A DNA stretch of 64,000 nt from an uncultured Clostridia bacterium (GCA_934154805.1 CAKPGM010000006.1:7443-71442), one strand, 5' to 3'; counted from the stretch's first letter, positions 17,845-27,689 are shown. Notes: generated by a model not told the origin, from the letters alone. Program-made: numbers and translations.

Positions 17845-19227
17845 ATGGTAGATAGTATGGAAAAAATAGTAGCTCTTTGCAAGAGCAGAGGATTTGTATA
17901 TCCAGGTTCAGAAATATATGGAGGATTAGCTAACTCTTGGGATTACGGTCCTTTAGGAGTAGAACTAAAAAACAATATCAAAGATGCTTGGAGAAAAAAG
18001 TTTATACAAGAGAATAAATACAATGTAGGACTTGATGCTTCAATATTAATGAATCCAGAAACTTGGGTAGCAACAGGACACGTAGCAGGATTCAGTGACC
18101 CACTTATAGACTGCAAGGATTGTAAAACAAGACATAGAGCAGATAAACTAGTAGAAGAATGGTCACATAGTCAAGGAAAAGATATAGTTGCAGATGGTTG
18201 GACTGATGAACAATTAGTTGACTATATCAATGATAACAAAATACCTTGTCCAAACTGTGGAAAAACAAACTTCACAAATATAAGAAAATTCAACCTAATG
18301 TATAAAACATTCCAAGGAGTAACAGAAGATTCTTCTGCACAAATATACTTAAGACCAGAAACAGCACAAGGTATATTTGTAAACTTCAAAAATGTAATTC
18401 GTACAACTAGAAAAAAATTACCAATGGGAATAGGACAAATTGGTAAAGCTTTCAGAAACGAAATTACACCAGGAAACTTTACATTTAGAACAAGAGAATT
18501 CGAACAAATGGAATTAGAATTTTTCTGTGTACCAGGAACAGATTTAGAATGGTTTGAATATTGGAGAAAATTCTGTAAAGAATTCTTATTAAGCTTAGGA
18601 ATGAAAGAGGAAAATATAAGACTTCGTGATCACAGCAAGGAAGAACTTGTATTCTACAGCAAAGCTACAACAGACATAGAATTTAAATTCCCATTTGGTT
18701 GGGGAGAATTATGGGGAATAGCTGACAGAACAGATTATGACCTATCAAGACATATGGAACATTCTAAACAAGACTTATCATACCAAGATCCAGAAACAAA
18801 CGAGAAATTTATACCATATGTAATAGAACCATCATTAGGATGTGATAGAGCTGCACTTGCAATTCTATGCAATGCTTATGAAGAAGAAGATTTAGGAGAA
18901 GGTGACTCTAGAGTTGTATTACACTTACATCCAACACTTGCACCTTACAAAGTAGCAATACTTCCACTTTCTAAAAAACTATCAGAAAAATCACAAGAAG
19001 TATATGAAATGCTTTCAAAAGACTTTATGTGTGATTATGACGAAGCAGGAAGCATAGGAAAGAGATATAGAAGAGAAGATGAAATAGGTACACCATATTG
19101 TGTAACAGTTGACTTTGATACACTAGAAGATGGAAAAGTAACTGTAAGAGATAGAGATACAATGGAACAAGAAAGAGTTGCAATTGCTGATTTGAAAAAT
19201 TGGCTAACAGAAAAAACAGAATTTTAA
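17845..19227 (+). CDS. glyS: Glycyl-tRNA synthetase, single-chain type
   Basis: A 460-residue class II aminoacyl-tRNA synthetase of the dimeric (eukaryote/archaea-like) type found in many Firmicutes. Motif 1 region SRGFVYPGSEIYGG, zinc-like CKDCKTRH and CPNCGKTN, motif 2 IGKAFRNEITPGNFTFRTREF and motif 3 SLGCDRAALAIL are all intact. ATG 17845 has AAAGGAGGAA at ideal spacing; upstream in-frame codons fall inside the T-box terminator. This enzyme would charge the unusual tRNA-Gly at 29062. Confidence 0.97.
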   Translation: MVDSMEKIVALCKSRGFVYPGSEIYGGLANSWDYGPLGVELKNNIKDAWRKKFIQENKYNVGLDASILMNPETWVATGHVAGFSDPLIDCKDCKTRHRADKLVEEWSHSQGKDIVADGWTDEQLVDYINDNKIPCPNCGKTNFTNIRKFNLMYKTFQGVTEDSSAQIYLRPETAQGIFVNFKNVIRTTRKKLPMGIGQIGKAFRNEITPGNFTFRTREFEQMELEFFCVPGTDLEWFEYWRKFCKEFLLSLGMKEENIRLRDHSKEELVFYSKATTDIEFKFPFGWGELWGIADRTDYDLSRHMEHSKQDLSYQDPETNEKFIPYVIEPSLGCDRAALAILCNAYEEEDLGEGDSRVVLHLHPTLAPYKVAILPLSKKLSEKSQEVYEMLSKDFMCDYDEAGSIGKRYRREDEIGTPYCVTVDFDTLEDGKVTVRDRDTMEQERVAIADLKNWLTEKTEF

Positions 19228-19232
19228 TACTT

Positions 19233-19270
19233 TTCGCTCAAGAGAGATATCATCTTTTGGGCGAATTTTT
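19233..19270 (+). terminator. Terminator of glyS
   Basis: TTCGCTCAA pairs imperfectly with TTGGGCGAA, followed by TTTTT. Confidence 0.7.
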
Positions 19271-19332
19271 AATATTGTATATTTTATTTTTTTATGATAC
19301 AATGTTGCCAGAAAACAAAAGGAGGAAAAATT

Positions 19333-20976
19333 ATGTCAAAAATCAAAAACTTTTTTAAAGGAATTGCGACAAATTACAAAAACAGTTTTAAACAATACAC
19401 AGCTACAAACATAGTAATAATATTAACAACACTATTTTTTATGTTTGGATATGACAAATTAACAGGAACAATAATAAACAAAACTCTAACCATAGCAATC
19501 TTATCGGCAATAAATTTCTTTGCATGTGAAACATATTTGAAGAAATTAGGCCAAAGAGGAATATCTTATGTAGTAGGACTGGGAATAGCAATAGGATTTG
19601 AAAAACTAATATATTCAAACAATGCTTCAGATACAATTTCAAGAATATGCATAGGATATGCAATGGTAGTATTTTTAATAGGCTTAATACAAGCAATAAA
19701 AAATACCAAAGTGGATATTGGAGAATATGCAGTAAAAGCATTTAAAAACCTGTTCAACATAGGAATTGTATATGCAATTTTAAATATAGGACTTACTTTA
19801 ATTATACTAATATTTATAGCATTAATATTAAATAATAAAAACAACTTTGAACTATTAGCACGATTACAAATAGCACTGCTAGGATTATTTGTATTACCAG
19901 CAAGCCTAATAGCAATAACAGAGATAAAAGAAGACTTCTCAAAATTTATAAAAACAATTATATTATATATAATGTTGCCATTAACAGTACTCGCTACAGT
20001 GATAATTTACATATATATGGCAAAAATATTTATAATAAGAGAAATACCAGCAAACTCAATATTTAGAATATTAACGGGTCTATTTATAGTAGCATTCCCA
20101 GTATGGGTAATGATAGATGCGTTTAAGCAAGAATCAAAATTAATAGAGAAAACTTGCAAAATATTGCCAATAGCATTTATCCCATTTGTATTATTACAAA
20201 CATATTCAATATGCGCTCGTATGGATGGAAATGGACTTACACCAAGCAGATATATAGGAATAGCATTTATAGTATTTGAAGCAATAGCAATTTTCTTATC
20301 ACTATATAAAGAAAGAAAATACTTAATACATTTCATAACAGCAGGAGCAGTAATAATAGCAATATCAACAATATTACCAGTTGTAAATATGGAATCGGCA
20401 TCTAATATAAGCCAAGCAAATAGATTAAAAAGAGCTTGGCGAGAGAATCAGACATTTAGTGAGTTATCAGAAGAAAACAAAAAGATAGCACAAAGTGCGT
20501 ACTCATATTTAGAAAGACAAAAAAACACAGATAAATATATCCCAAGCTATATAGACAAAGATGCAGTGCAAAAATATATGGTTGATGAAGAAGAATACTA
20601 TTACAAATATACTAGCAAAACTATTAGATATCCAACAATGTATATAATTGGAGACAACCAACAAGTTGTACCAGTTGGAGAATATAAGTATATTCAAGCG
20701 GTTTCTGTATCAGAATATAATGAAGAAATTAACGCTATGAAAAAGATTAATTTAACAAATTCAACTACAATTGATCTTACAGGATATTTATCTAAAATAA
20801 TAGAGATAAACGAAATAAATGAAAATAATATAGAAGGATATATAAAATCAAATAATACAATAAAAATAGATGAAAACAAAGACTTCTATATAACAGAGTT
20901 AAGCTTAACGTACAACGGTGAAGAAAAGAATAAAATAATGTATCTTTCAATAGATGGATATGTATTACAAAAATAA
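19333..20976 (+). CDS. DUF4153 domain membrane protein
   Basis: A 547-residue protein with about ten hydrophobic helices in residues 20-370 and a roughly 170-residue hydrophilic C-terminal part. The pattern matches the DUF4153/DUF4173 group of Firmicutes membrane proteins of unknown function. ATG 19333 follows GGAGGAAAAA; the upstream in-frame start is unsupported. Single gene with a terminator behind it. Confidence 0.75.
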   Translation: MSKIKNFFKGIATNYKNSFKQYTATNIVIILTTLFFMFGYDKLTGTIINKTLTIAILSAINFFACETYLKKLGQRGISYVVGLGIAIGFEKLIYSNNASDTISRICIGYAMVVFLIGLIQAIKNTKVDIGEYAVKAFKNLFNIGIVYAILNIGLTLIILIFIALILNNKNNFELLARLQIALLGLFVLPASLIAITEIKEDFSKFIKTIILYIMLPLTVLATVIIYIYMAKIFIIREIPANSIFRILTGLFIVAFPVWVMIDAFKQESKLIEKTCKILPIAFIPFVLLQTYSICARMDGNGLTPSRYIGIAFIVFEAIAIFLSLYKERKYLIHFITAGAVIIAISTILPVVNMESASNISQANRLKRAWRENQTFSELSEENKKIAQSAYSYLERQKNTDKYIPSYIDKDAVQKYMVDEEEYYYKYTSKTIRYPTMYIIGDNQQVVPVGEYKYIQAVSVSEYNEEINAMKKINLTNSTTIDLTGYLSKIIEINEINENNIEGYIKSNNTIKIDENKDFYITELSLTYNGEEKNKIMYLSIDGYVLQK

Positions 20977-20981
20977 TAATT

Positions 20982-21021
20982 AAAAGATACCAAGAAGAAT
21001 AAATACTTCTTGGTATCTTTT
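20982..21021. terminator. Bidirectional terminator between DUF4153 gene and tdk
   Basis: AAAAGATACCAAGAAG and CTTCTTGGTATCTTTT form a near-perfect stem between convergent genes. Confidence 0.88.
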
Positions 21022-21561
21022 CTAAATTTCACCATTTATTAATTTGTTGTAACAATTTCTACAAACCGGTAGATACTGCGAATCGCCAACAACAATATCA
21101 TTGTCTTTTTTACCTTTAAAATAAGTGAATACAGCCTCCTCAGATTTACATACTTCACAAATAGAAGTCATAATTTCGACATTATCAGCTATACACATAA
21201 GATCTCCCATTTTACCAAATATCTTTTTTTCAGAAGTTAAATTAAGTCCAGCAATATAGAATTTCTTTCCAGAAGAAGCCATTTTATCTATAACATGAAC
21301 ATCTCCATTTAAAAACTGAAACTCATCAATAAAATAAGAGTCGGCATCATATTTTTCTATTTCAGAAATATCTTGAATATTAATAGCTTTTACAGAATTG
21401 CCAGCTCTAGTTGAAATAACATTATCACCAGCTCTATCGTCTAATAAAGGCTTAAATACCTTTATGTCTTTACCAGCTATTAACTGTCTTTTTAGCTCAT
21501 TAAAAATTTTCTGGCTTTTTCCACATTTCATTGGTCCTGTATATACATTGATGCATCCCAT
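21022..21561 (-). CDS. tdk: Thymidine kinase
   Basis: A 179-residue type II thymidine kinase. The P-loop GPMKCGKS (residues 9-16), Walker B segment FIDEFQFL and the zinc-ribbon cysteines CEVC...CRNC are conserved. It phosphorylates thymidine in the salvage pathway. The start region faces the invertible promoter of prepilin A, whose present orientation reads towards tdk; a hairpin at 21671 lies between. Confidence 0.94.
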   Translation of the reverse strand: MGCINVYTGPMKCGKSQKIFNELKRQLIAGKDIKVFKPLLDDRAGDNVISTRAGNSVKAINIQDISEIEKYDADSYFIDEFQFLNGDVHVIDKMASSGKKFYIAGLNLTSEKKIFGKMGDLMCIADNVEIMTSICEVCKSEEAVFTYFKGKKDNDIVVGDSQYLPVCRNCYNKLINGEI

Positions 21562-21670
21562 TTATATTTTCTCCTTGTTTTATAATTGCTCTAACTAATA
21601 TATATTTAATTTCAAATTTAATCAAGTCTTTTTTGAAAAAATATATAAATGTAATAAAACAAAAAAATTA

Positions 21671-21704
21671 GTCAATGGGTTCTCCTAAAAAATATCCATT
21701 GACC
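21671..21704 (-). terminator. Minus-strand terminator shielding tdk from the OFF-oriented promoter
   Basis: GTCAATGG and CCATTGAC form the stem. On the minus strand it is followed by TAATTTTTTTG. It lies about 40 bases downstream of the outward-facing promoter at 21752-21780 and before tdk. Confidence 0.7.
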
Positions 21705-21714
21705 ATAATTTTTA

Positions 21715-21888
21715 ATTAAATATGTAATTTAATTAAAATTCGCATATTTAATATATAGCATAACTGTAAGAAAAAATCAATACCTAAAACATAAAAGAAT
21801 GTCAAGATTAAAAATATAAAAAATTGTAAAACTATTGATTATGGCTAAATACAAGTTCTTTATGTTTTTATTAAATTACATATTTAAT
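21715..21888. promoter_or_regulatory. Invertible promoter element A (OFF orientation)
   Basis: The left site ATTAAAT-ATGTA-ATTTAAT (21715-21733) and right site ATTAAAT-TACAT-ATTTAAT (21870-21888) are exact inverted copies. Between them is a minus-directed promoter: TTGATT (21780-21775), 17 bases, TATATA (21757-21752). Inversion would point it at prepilin A, whose RBS begins 7 bases after the right site. The core promoter is shared nearly base for base with elements B and C. Confidence 0.85.
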
Positions 21889-21909
21889 AAAAACAAAGGA
21901 GATAGTTTG

Positions 21910-23700
21910 ATGAAAAAAATGAAAAGTAAAAAAGGAATAACATTAATAGCATTAGTTGTAACAATAGTTATAATTTTAATATTAGCAGGAATAACAGTAG
22001 GAATGGTAACAAGTGATAATGGAATATTAAAAGAAACTAAAAGTGCAAAAATGCAAGCAGAAATAGACAACGAAAAAAGTATAGTAGAGAGAGCAAAAAT
22101 GCTAACAATGATGAGAGATAAAAGCGGAAAGGTAACTATGGCAGTCTTTGAACCAGCATTAAAAGACGAGGCAGGGACAAATCCAACAGAGGTAAGTGAC
22201 GCGGGAGAAACAATAGAGGTACTGTTTACAGATTCAAATAGATATTATGAAGTAGACAAAGATGGAAATGTAAGTGAACCGCAAGAAGTAGTAAAAGATG
22301 AATATGCAGGAGATATAACCAAAGGTGGAAGATGTGACGGAAGCGAAGAAAAACCTTATGAAATAAGTTGTATAGAAGACTTAGTAGTTTTTTCTAATAT
22401 GAGTAATGCAACAGGAATATTATTTGAAAATGGAGAGATAAAGAATGTGGGCTCATATAATACTTTTGAGGGCAAATACATTATATTAATGAGAAATTTA
22501 AACTTTAAATCCAAATATTCGTATAAAGATAGCACAAGAACAGACTTTGGAAATATAAATGGAGATGATACAGATGGAAACAGTCTAATTATAGAAATGA
22601 CAACAGGTATAGGATTTACGCCTATTGGAGATCTTCAAGGAAGTGCTAGATTTTGTGGCAACTTTGATGGAAATAATAAGGCTATACAGAATTTATATAT
22701 TGAAAGGGCTGAAGAAAATTCAGAAATTACTGGTTTTATTTCTAATGTGAAAGAAGGAGCTTTAGTAAAAGATTTAACAATATCTGGTAAAATAACATCA
22801 AAAGGTCATACGGGAGGAATTATTGGAGAGAGTAGAGACAAAGCCACAGTAATAAATTGTACAAATAAATCAGATATAACAGGTTGGAATTCTGTTGGCG
22901 GTATTATAGGATTTAACTCAGGCGAAGAAACAACAATAAAAAATTGTAATAATTATGGAAATATAACAATTACAGATGGGGCCTATGGATATACAGGAGC
23001 AGGTGGGATTTCTGGATCAGGCGTAAAGGAAATAGTAAATTGCTATAATTACGGGACAATAAGTGGAAAGCATAGAATGGGAGGAATAGTTGGATTTATG
23101 TCTCCAAGTTCGGGAATATTAAAAGACTGTGTCAACAAAGGAAATGTTGATAGCGGTACTAGTAGTGTTGACTGTGGAGGGATTGTTGGAAAGACTAGTG
23201 GTGGAAATTGGAAAGTTCAGAATTGTATTAATAGTGGGAATGTTACTGGAAATGGAATAAAAGGTGGAATTATAGGAAGTGTTAGTGGTCAAGGTTGGGA
23301 AACTATAATTGTTTTCTCAATCGAAAATTGTATTAACATAGGAAACATAAATTCTAATGAAAGTGTTGTTGGAGGAATAGTGGGAGAACAAGGTTATATA
23401 CATAAAAGCAATACTTTGACGATAAAAAACTGTGTGACCTGTAGTACATTAAATGGAAAAATTATTGGTGGAGTAATAGGAAACAAGATAAATGGTGACT
23501 GCAATATTGAAAATGTGTATTATATTACAGAACCTGCAATAAAACAGGGAACACTAACCAGTGGAGAAGCAACATTAAAAAGTGAATCGGAGATAAAGAG
23601 TCAAACATTCGTAGATTTACTAAACGCAAACATAGGAACAAACACAGACTGGAAAAAATGGAAACTAGGAAGTAGTGGATATCCAACATTTGTAGATTAA
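21910..23700 (+). CDS. Prepilin A with GLUG-like beta-helix repeats
   Basis: A 596-residue protein. The type IV prepilin signal KSKKG|ITLIALVVTIVIILILAG is followed by a conserved charged region. From about residue 210 it has repeats of the form GGIIG...INCTN, like GLUG or beta-helix adhesin repeats. The last 45 residues are shared with prepilin B. ATG 21910 has AAAGGAGATAG upstream. It is probably exported by a type IV pilus-like machine; no assembly genes are in the window. Expression appears to depend on inversion of the upstream element. Confidence 0.85.
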   Translation: MKKMKSKKGITLIALVVTIVIILILAGITVGMVTSDNGILKETKSAKMQAEIDNEKSIVERAKMLTMMRDKSGKVTMAVFEPALKDEAGTNPTEVSDAGETIEVLFTDSNRYYEVDKDGNVSEPQEVVKDEYAGDITKGGRCDGSEEKPYEISCIEDLVVFSNMSNATGILFENGEIKNVGSYNTFEGKYIILMRNLNFKSKYSYKDSTRTDFGNINGDDTDGNSLIIEMTTGIGFTPIGDLQGSARFCGNFDGNNKAIQNLYIERAEENSEITGFISNVKEGALVKDLTISGKITSKGHTGGIIGESRDKATVINCTNKSDITGWNSVGGIIGFNSGEETTIKNCNNYGNITITDGAYGYTGAGGISGSGVKEIVNCYNYGTISGKHRMGGIVGFMSPSSGILKDCVNKGNVDSGTSSVDCGGIVGKTSGGNWKVQNCINSGNVTGNGIKGGIIGSVSGQGWETIIVFSIENCINIGNINSNESVVGGIVGEQGYIHKSNTLTIKNCVTCSTLNGKIIGGVIGNKINGDCNIENVYYITEPAIKQGTLTSGEATLKSESEIKSQTFVDLLNANIGTNTDWKKWKLGSSGYPTFVD

Positions 23701-23708
23701 TATATAAG

Positions 23709-23753
23709 ATAACTGATATAAGTATGAAAATACATTATAATCAGTTATTTTTA
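23709..23753 (+). terminator. Terminator of prepilin A
   Basis: ATAACTGAT pairs with ATCAGTTAT, followed by TTTTAT. Confidence 0.7.
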
Positions 23754-23826
23754 TATGTAAAGATTGTTGATTTTAAAAATATAAAGTATTATAATAAGAA
23801 ACAGCGAAAAAAATGGAGGAAATAAA

Positions 23827-24717
23827 ATGGGATTAATTTTAGAAAATGTATCTAAAACATTTACTGCTAAAAAAGCAGTAGATGGTATTTCTTTCTCGTT
23901 AGAAAAACCAGGAGTATTTGGACTTTTGGGAACTAATGGAGCAGGAAAGACAACAACAATAAGGATGTTGTTAGGAATAATAAAGAAAGATAGTGGAGAG
24001 ATAACTTGGAATGGTAAAAAAGTAGATAGAAAATCAGTTAACTTTGGTTATCTTCCAGAAGAAAGAGGCGTATATCCAAAAGTAAAAATATATGACCAAC
24101 TAATGTATTTTGCAGAATTAAAAGGAATGAAAAAATTAGAAGCAGATGAAGCAATAAAAAACTGGGCCAAAAAGTTAAAAGTTGAAGAATATATACAAAT
24201 GCCTGCTGAAAAATTATCAAAAGGGAATCAACAAAAGATTCAATTTATGACAGCAGTAATACATAATCCAGAGTTGGTTGTGCTAGATGAGCCGTTTAGT
24301 GGATTAGATCCAGTAAATACAGAATTATTAAAAAACATCATAATAGAGCTTGTACAAAATGGCAAATATGTAATAATGTCAGCACACCAAATGGCAACAA
24401 TAGAAGAATTTTGTAGCGATATTTTAATATTAAACAAAGGAAAAACAGTGTTGAAAGGAAATCTTAGAAAAATTAAAGAAGAATATCCAGCAAACAGAAT
24501 TCAAGTAGAAACAAATGTGAAAATCGATCAATATATCAAAGAACTAGAATTAACAATAGAAAACGAAAAGAACAATGATTACACGATAAAAATAGATGAT
24601 GAGAAAAAAGCACATAAACTTTTGCAAGAACTAGTACAAAACAATGTAGAAGTTAACAAATTTGAAATTATGAAACCAACATTAAATGATATTTTTATAG
24701 AAAAGGTAGGTGAATAA
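23827..24717 (+). CDS. ABC transporter ATP-binding protein (NatA-like)
   Basis: A 296-residue ATPase. Walker A GTNGAGKTT, signature LSKGNQQKIQ and Walker B LVVLDEPFSGLDP are intact. The C-terminal DUF4162-like extension (from about residue 215) is typical of ABC-2 exporter ATPases such as NatA. It overlaps functionally with the next permease gene: the stop is directly followed by that gene's start. Confidence 0.93.
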   Translation: MGLILENVSKTFTAKKAVDGISFSLEKPGVFGLLGTNGAGKTTTIRMLLGIIKKDSGEITWNGKKVDRKSVNFGYLPEERGVYPKVKIYDQLMYFAELKGMKKLEADEAIKNWAKKLKVEEYIQMPAEKLSKGNQQKIQFMTAVIHNPELVVLDEPFSGLDPVNTELLKNIIIELVQNGKYVIMSAHQMATIEEFCSDILILNKGKTVLKGNLRKIKEEYPANRIQVETNVKIDQYIKELELTIENEKNNDYTIKIDDEKKAHKLLQELVQNNVEVNKFEIMKPTLNDIFIEKVGE

Positions 24718-24718
24718 G

Positions 24719-25942
24719 ATGAAAGATTTATTAACAGTAACAAAATTTACAATGAAAGATATGATTACAAGAAAATCTTTCATTATATCAACTATAATTT
24801 TTCTAATAATGATAATTGTAGGATTTAATATACCAAACATCCTAAAATCGATAAATGGAGAAAGCACAGGAAACAAACTATTAATAGTAGATGAACAGAA
24901 TGTATTTGAAGGATCACTAGAAGGACTTAAAAATTTAGATACAGGATATGAAATAGAAATATCAAATATAAACTACGAAGAAGTAAAAGAAAAAATAGCA
25001 AATGAAGATATTGAATCTGCAATAATAATAGACAAACAAGATTCAAATATAAAAGTTAGATATATCATAAAAAGTGCAGTAATGATGTCTAAAGTTCCAG
25101 ATGATATAATATCAGCAATAAATACAACATACACAAATCTTCAAATAAGTAAACTTGGCTTAACTGAAGAACAATTACAATCAATAACACCTAACTTTGA
25201 ATTTGTTTTGGAGCAAACTGAAGAAGAAACACACGGAAACGTACTTGCTATGATGTTACTTTCAATAGTACTATTTTATGCAATATATTTCTGTGCATAT
25301 CAAGTATCAAGCTCTATAACAACAGAGAAAACATCAAAAATAATAGAAACACTTGTAACATCAACGACACCAAAAACAATCGTATTAGGAAAAACGATCG
25401 GAATAGGAATAGTTGGATTATTGCAAATGATTTTATTAGTTGCAACAGCGTTAATAAGTGCAAAAAGTTTCTTAGAACCAGAAATATTAAATAGTGTATT
25501 AGATATGTCGACAATAACACCATATTTAGGAGTAATAACTATTGTTTACTTTATACTAGGATACTTAGCATATGCACTATTATATGCGCTAACAGGTTCA
25601 ACTGTAAGCAAACCAGAGGATATACAATCAGCAAACGGACCAGTTGCAATGCTTGCAGTTATAGGATTCTATTTATCATACTTTACAATGATGAATCCTA
25701 CAAGCGACCTAAATGTATTTGCATCAATATGCCCAATTTCATCTCCGTTCTGTATGCCATTTAGAATAATGATGGGATTAGCCAGCACGAAAGATGTTCT
25801 AATATCAATAGCAGTACTACTTGTAACAATATTAATAATATCTAAAGTTGCGATAAAAATTTATTCAAATGCAATACTAAATTATGGAACAAAAATGGGA
25901 TTAAAAGATATAATAAAAGTTTATAAAGATAAAAACAATTAA
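24719..25942 (+). CDS. ABC-2 type permease (NatB-like)
   Basis: A 407-residue membrane protein. One N-terminal helix is followed by an extracytoplasmic domain of about 150 residues, then five or six helices from residue 180 on. This is the NatB/YhaP family layout. ATG 24719 is preferred over GTG 24710. With the upstream ATPase it forms an exporter; NatAB exports sodium, but the substrate here is unproven. Confidence 0.88.
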   Translation: MKDLLTVTKFTMKDMITRKSFIISTIIFLIMIIVGFNIPNILKSINGESTGNKLLIVDEQNVFEGSLEGLKNLDTGYEIEISNINYEEVKEKIANEDIESAIIIDKQDSNIKVRYIIKSAVMMSKVPDDIISAINTTYTNLQISKLGLTEEQLQSITPNFEFVLEQTEEETHGNVLAMMLLSIVLFYAIYFCAYQVSSSITTEKTSKIIETLVTSTTPKTIVLGKTIGIGIVGLLQMILLVATALISAKSFLEPEILNSVLDMSTITPYLGVITIVYFILGYLAYALLYALTGSTVSKPEDIQSANGPVAMLAVIGFYLSYFTMMNPTSDLNVFASICPISSPFCMPFRIMMGLASTKDVLISIAVLLVTILIISKVAIKIYSNAILNYGTKMGLKDIIKVYKDKNN

Positions 25943-25946
25943 ACTA

Positions 25947-25984
25947 AAGACAGCACATCTAAATGAAGATGTGTTGCTTTTTTG
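25947..25984 (+). terminator. Terminator of the ABC exporter operon
   Basis: CAGCACATCT and AGATGTGTTG form a stem followed by CTTTTTTG. Confidence 0.85.
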
Positions 25985-26066
25985 CAAAATTAACAAATTA
26001 TACATATTGAAAGCTCATAGACTAAGTGTTACAATAGAATTAGAACATACAAAGGAAATGATGTAA

Positions 26067-26537
26067 ATGATAAATGTAGTAGAAAGAGAATTATATTCGA
26101 ATTTAAAGAATATAAAAAATTATAAACAAGTATGCAAACTAGAGTCCTTATATTTTCAACACGGAACAACAACAGTATATAAGCACTCTAGAAATGTTGC
26201 ATATTACAGTTTACTATGGGCTAAAGAGTTAGAGAAAAGATTTCATATAAAATTCAATTATAAAAATTTAATAGCAGGAGCGTTCTTACACGATTTATTC
26301 TTATATGACTGGCACGAAAAAGACGCATCACACAGATGGCATGGGTATAGACATCCAAAAACAGCAAGCAAAAATGCAAGGCAAATGTGTAATGCAAATG
26401 AAGAAACCACAAAGATAATAGAAACGCATATGTGGCCATTAACAATAACAAAGGTACCAAGAAGCAGAGAAGCACTCTTAGTATGCATTGTGGATAAAAT
26501 AATGGCGTTAGCAGAGACATTTAGGATAATAAAATAA
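26067..26537 (+). CDS. HD-domain phosphohydrolase, small
   Basis: A 156-residue cytosolic HD-superfamily protein. Metal ligands are seen in HSRNVAYYS, FLHDLFLYDWHEKDASHRWHGYRHP and ETHMWPLT. It is commonly annotated as an HD family phosphohydrolase of unknown substrate. The TAA at 26535 is followed in the same frame by about 50 open codons (see the next feature). Confidence 0.82.
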   Translation: MINVVERELYSNLKNIKNYKQVCKLESLYFQHGTTTVYKHSRNVAYYSLLWAKELEKRFHIKFNYKNLIAGAFLHDLFLYDWHEKDASHRWHGYRHPKTASKNARQMCNANEETTKIIETHMWPLTITKVPRSREALLVCIVDKIMALAETFRIIK

Positions 26538-26690
26538 AATCCTATATTAATAGAAAGAAGAAGCAAGTTTGAAAAAGATTATTTAAATAAAGAATATGCT
26601 AGAAGTGTGGATAAAAAAGAATATGAGAAAATTTCTAGCGACGGGACTATAGAAAAAATTATTATGAAGATTATTAAAAAGAAATTGTAA
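26538..26690 (+). pseudogene. In-frame open extension after the HD gene stop
   Basis: Directly after the TAA, the same frame continues NPILIERRSKFEKDYLN and ends IIKKKL-stop at about 26690. It has no start codon or RBS of its own. It may be the original C-terminus cut off by a nonsense mutation, or the relic of another gene. Confidence 0.4.
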
Positions 26691-26697
26691 ATACATG

Positions 26698-26726
26698 TTG
26701 ACATTTTATGTAAATTATAATAAAAT
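26698..26726 (+). promoter_or_regulatory. Promoter of the cassette-like gene at 26810
   Basis: TTGACA (26698-26703), 17 bases, TAAAAT (26721-26726). The spacer contains TTTTATGTAAAT, nearly the same as the promoter spacer at 28168. A hairpin TTGGAGG-loop-CCTCCAA follows at 26765-26785. Confidence 0.65.
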
Positions 26727-26809
26727 ATAAATGTCGTATTTCTTAGAAACCAATAAGTAACAAACTTGGAGGTTTCTAGCCTCCAAGAAAATTCAAGGAG
26801 GTAGTAAGT

Positions 26810-27349
26810 ATGTCTAAACAGAAAAAAGAAAGAACACTAAACATTATGGAGTACTTCAACTGGACTATGGCACAAAACTTTACAGGACCTCAGGAACATC
26901 ATAGGTATGTATCCCAAGAGGAGCAGGATTTTTTGCAATATGTCGTGTATCCAATGTTTTACAGAAACCGTGAACAATTCAAATCCCTTTTTCCGTTTCC
27001 TCTTGTGCTGGAAGATTACAGCTCAAGATATCCTAAATATGTGATAGATAACAAATATTTTACCATCATCTTTTTCACGCATAATAATTATGATGAAGAA
27101 ATGTGTTGGGAAGTGTCTGTTCACATTAAGGATCACAATTTCTGTGATGAACGTGTTAAAGAGTTTAAGTCGTGGTATGCTAAATATTATACCCGACTCT
27201 TTGCTGAAATGGCAGAAATGCCCAAATGTTTCCGGTATCCCAAATTAAATCTTTATGAAAATAAAGTACAGGACTTTTGCATTGAGTTTTGGAACAATGG
27301 AAGAAACTTCATGTTGTTCAAGCTTCTGGATCTCTTTAGATTATACTAA
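26810..27349 (+). CDS. Hypothetical protein, atypical composition (cassette-like)
   Basis: A 179-residue soluble, aromatic-rich protein beginning MSKQKKERTLNIMEYFNW. No family is recognised. The RBS AAGGAGG is strong. Codon choice (CGG and CGT Arg, CTC and CTG Leu, CCC Pro) contrasts with the AT-rich neighbours and suggests recent acquisition. It is a single gene between its own promoter and a strong terminator. Confidence 0.7.
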   Translation: MSKQKKERTLNIMEYFNWTMAQNFTGPQEHHRYVSQEEQDFLQYVVYPMFYRNREQFKSLFPFPLVLEDYSSRYPKYVIDNKYFTIIFFTHNNYDEEMCWEVSVHIKDHNFCDERVKEFKSWYAKYYTRLFAEMAEMPKCFRYPKLNLYENKVQDFCIEFWNNGRNFMLFKLLDLFRLY

Positions 27350-27365
27350 TAATATTGCAAAAAAT

Positions 27366-27403
27366 ATCGAGGTAATTGAGGAATCAATTACCTCGGTATT
27401 TTT
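27366..27403 (+). terminator. Terminator of the gene at 26810
   Basis: CGAGGTAATTGA and TCAATTACCTCG form a perfect 12-base stem followed by GTATTTTT. Confidence 0.9.
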
Positions 27404-27527
27404 ATATATTATGGGGAAATAAAAAAATATTACGAATAAATTTACTTTAAAAGTAAATAGAATAGATTGAAAAAAATATTAAATAATGATAACATATGAT
27501 AGAATGAGAAAAAACAAATACTTTTGA

Positions 27528-27660
27528 CATTTCAAATTTTGGAACATTTGTTAAATCAACAATGTCATCAGCCCAAAGTGCAATGTCATCAAGCGCATCT
27601 AGTAACTCTGGTGGAGGAGGGGCTCTTGGTAAAATAATACTAAATAAAGCGATTCCGTTG
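27528..27660 (+). pseudogene. Relic of a Ser/Gly-rich protein end
   Basis: One frame reads FGTFVKSTMSSAQSAMSSS followed by NSGGGGALGK, without a start codon or upstream domain. Ser/Gly-rich tails like this end DUF2207 and similar membrane proteins, so this may be a leftover 3' end. The rest of 27404-27689 shows nothing else. Confidence 0.3.
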
Positions 27661-27689
27661 AATATAAAAGAAAATAAAGGAGAAAGAAT

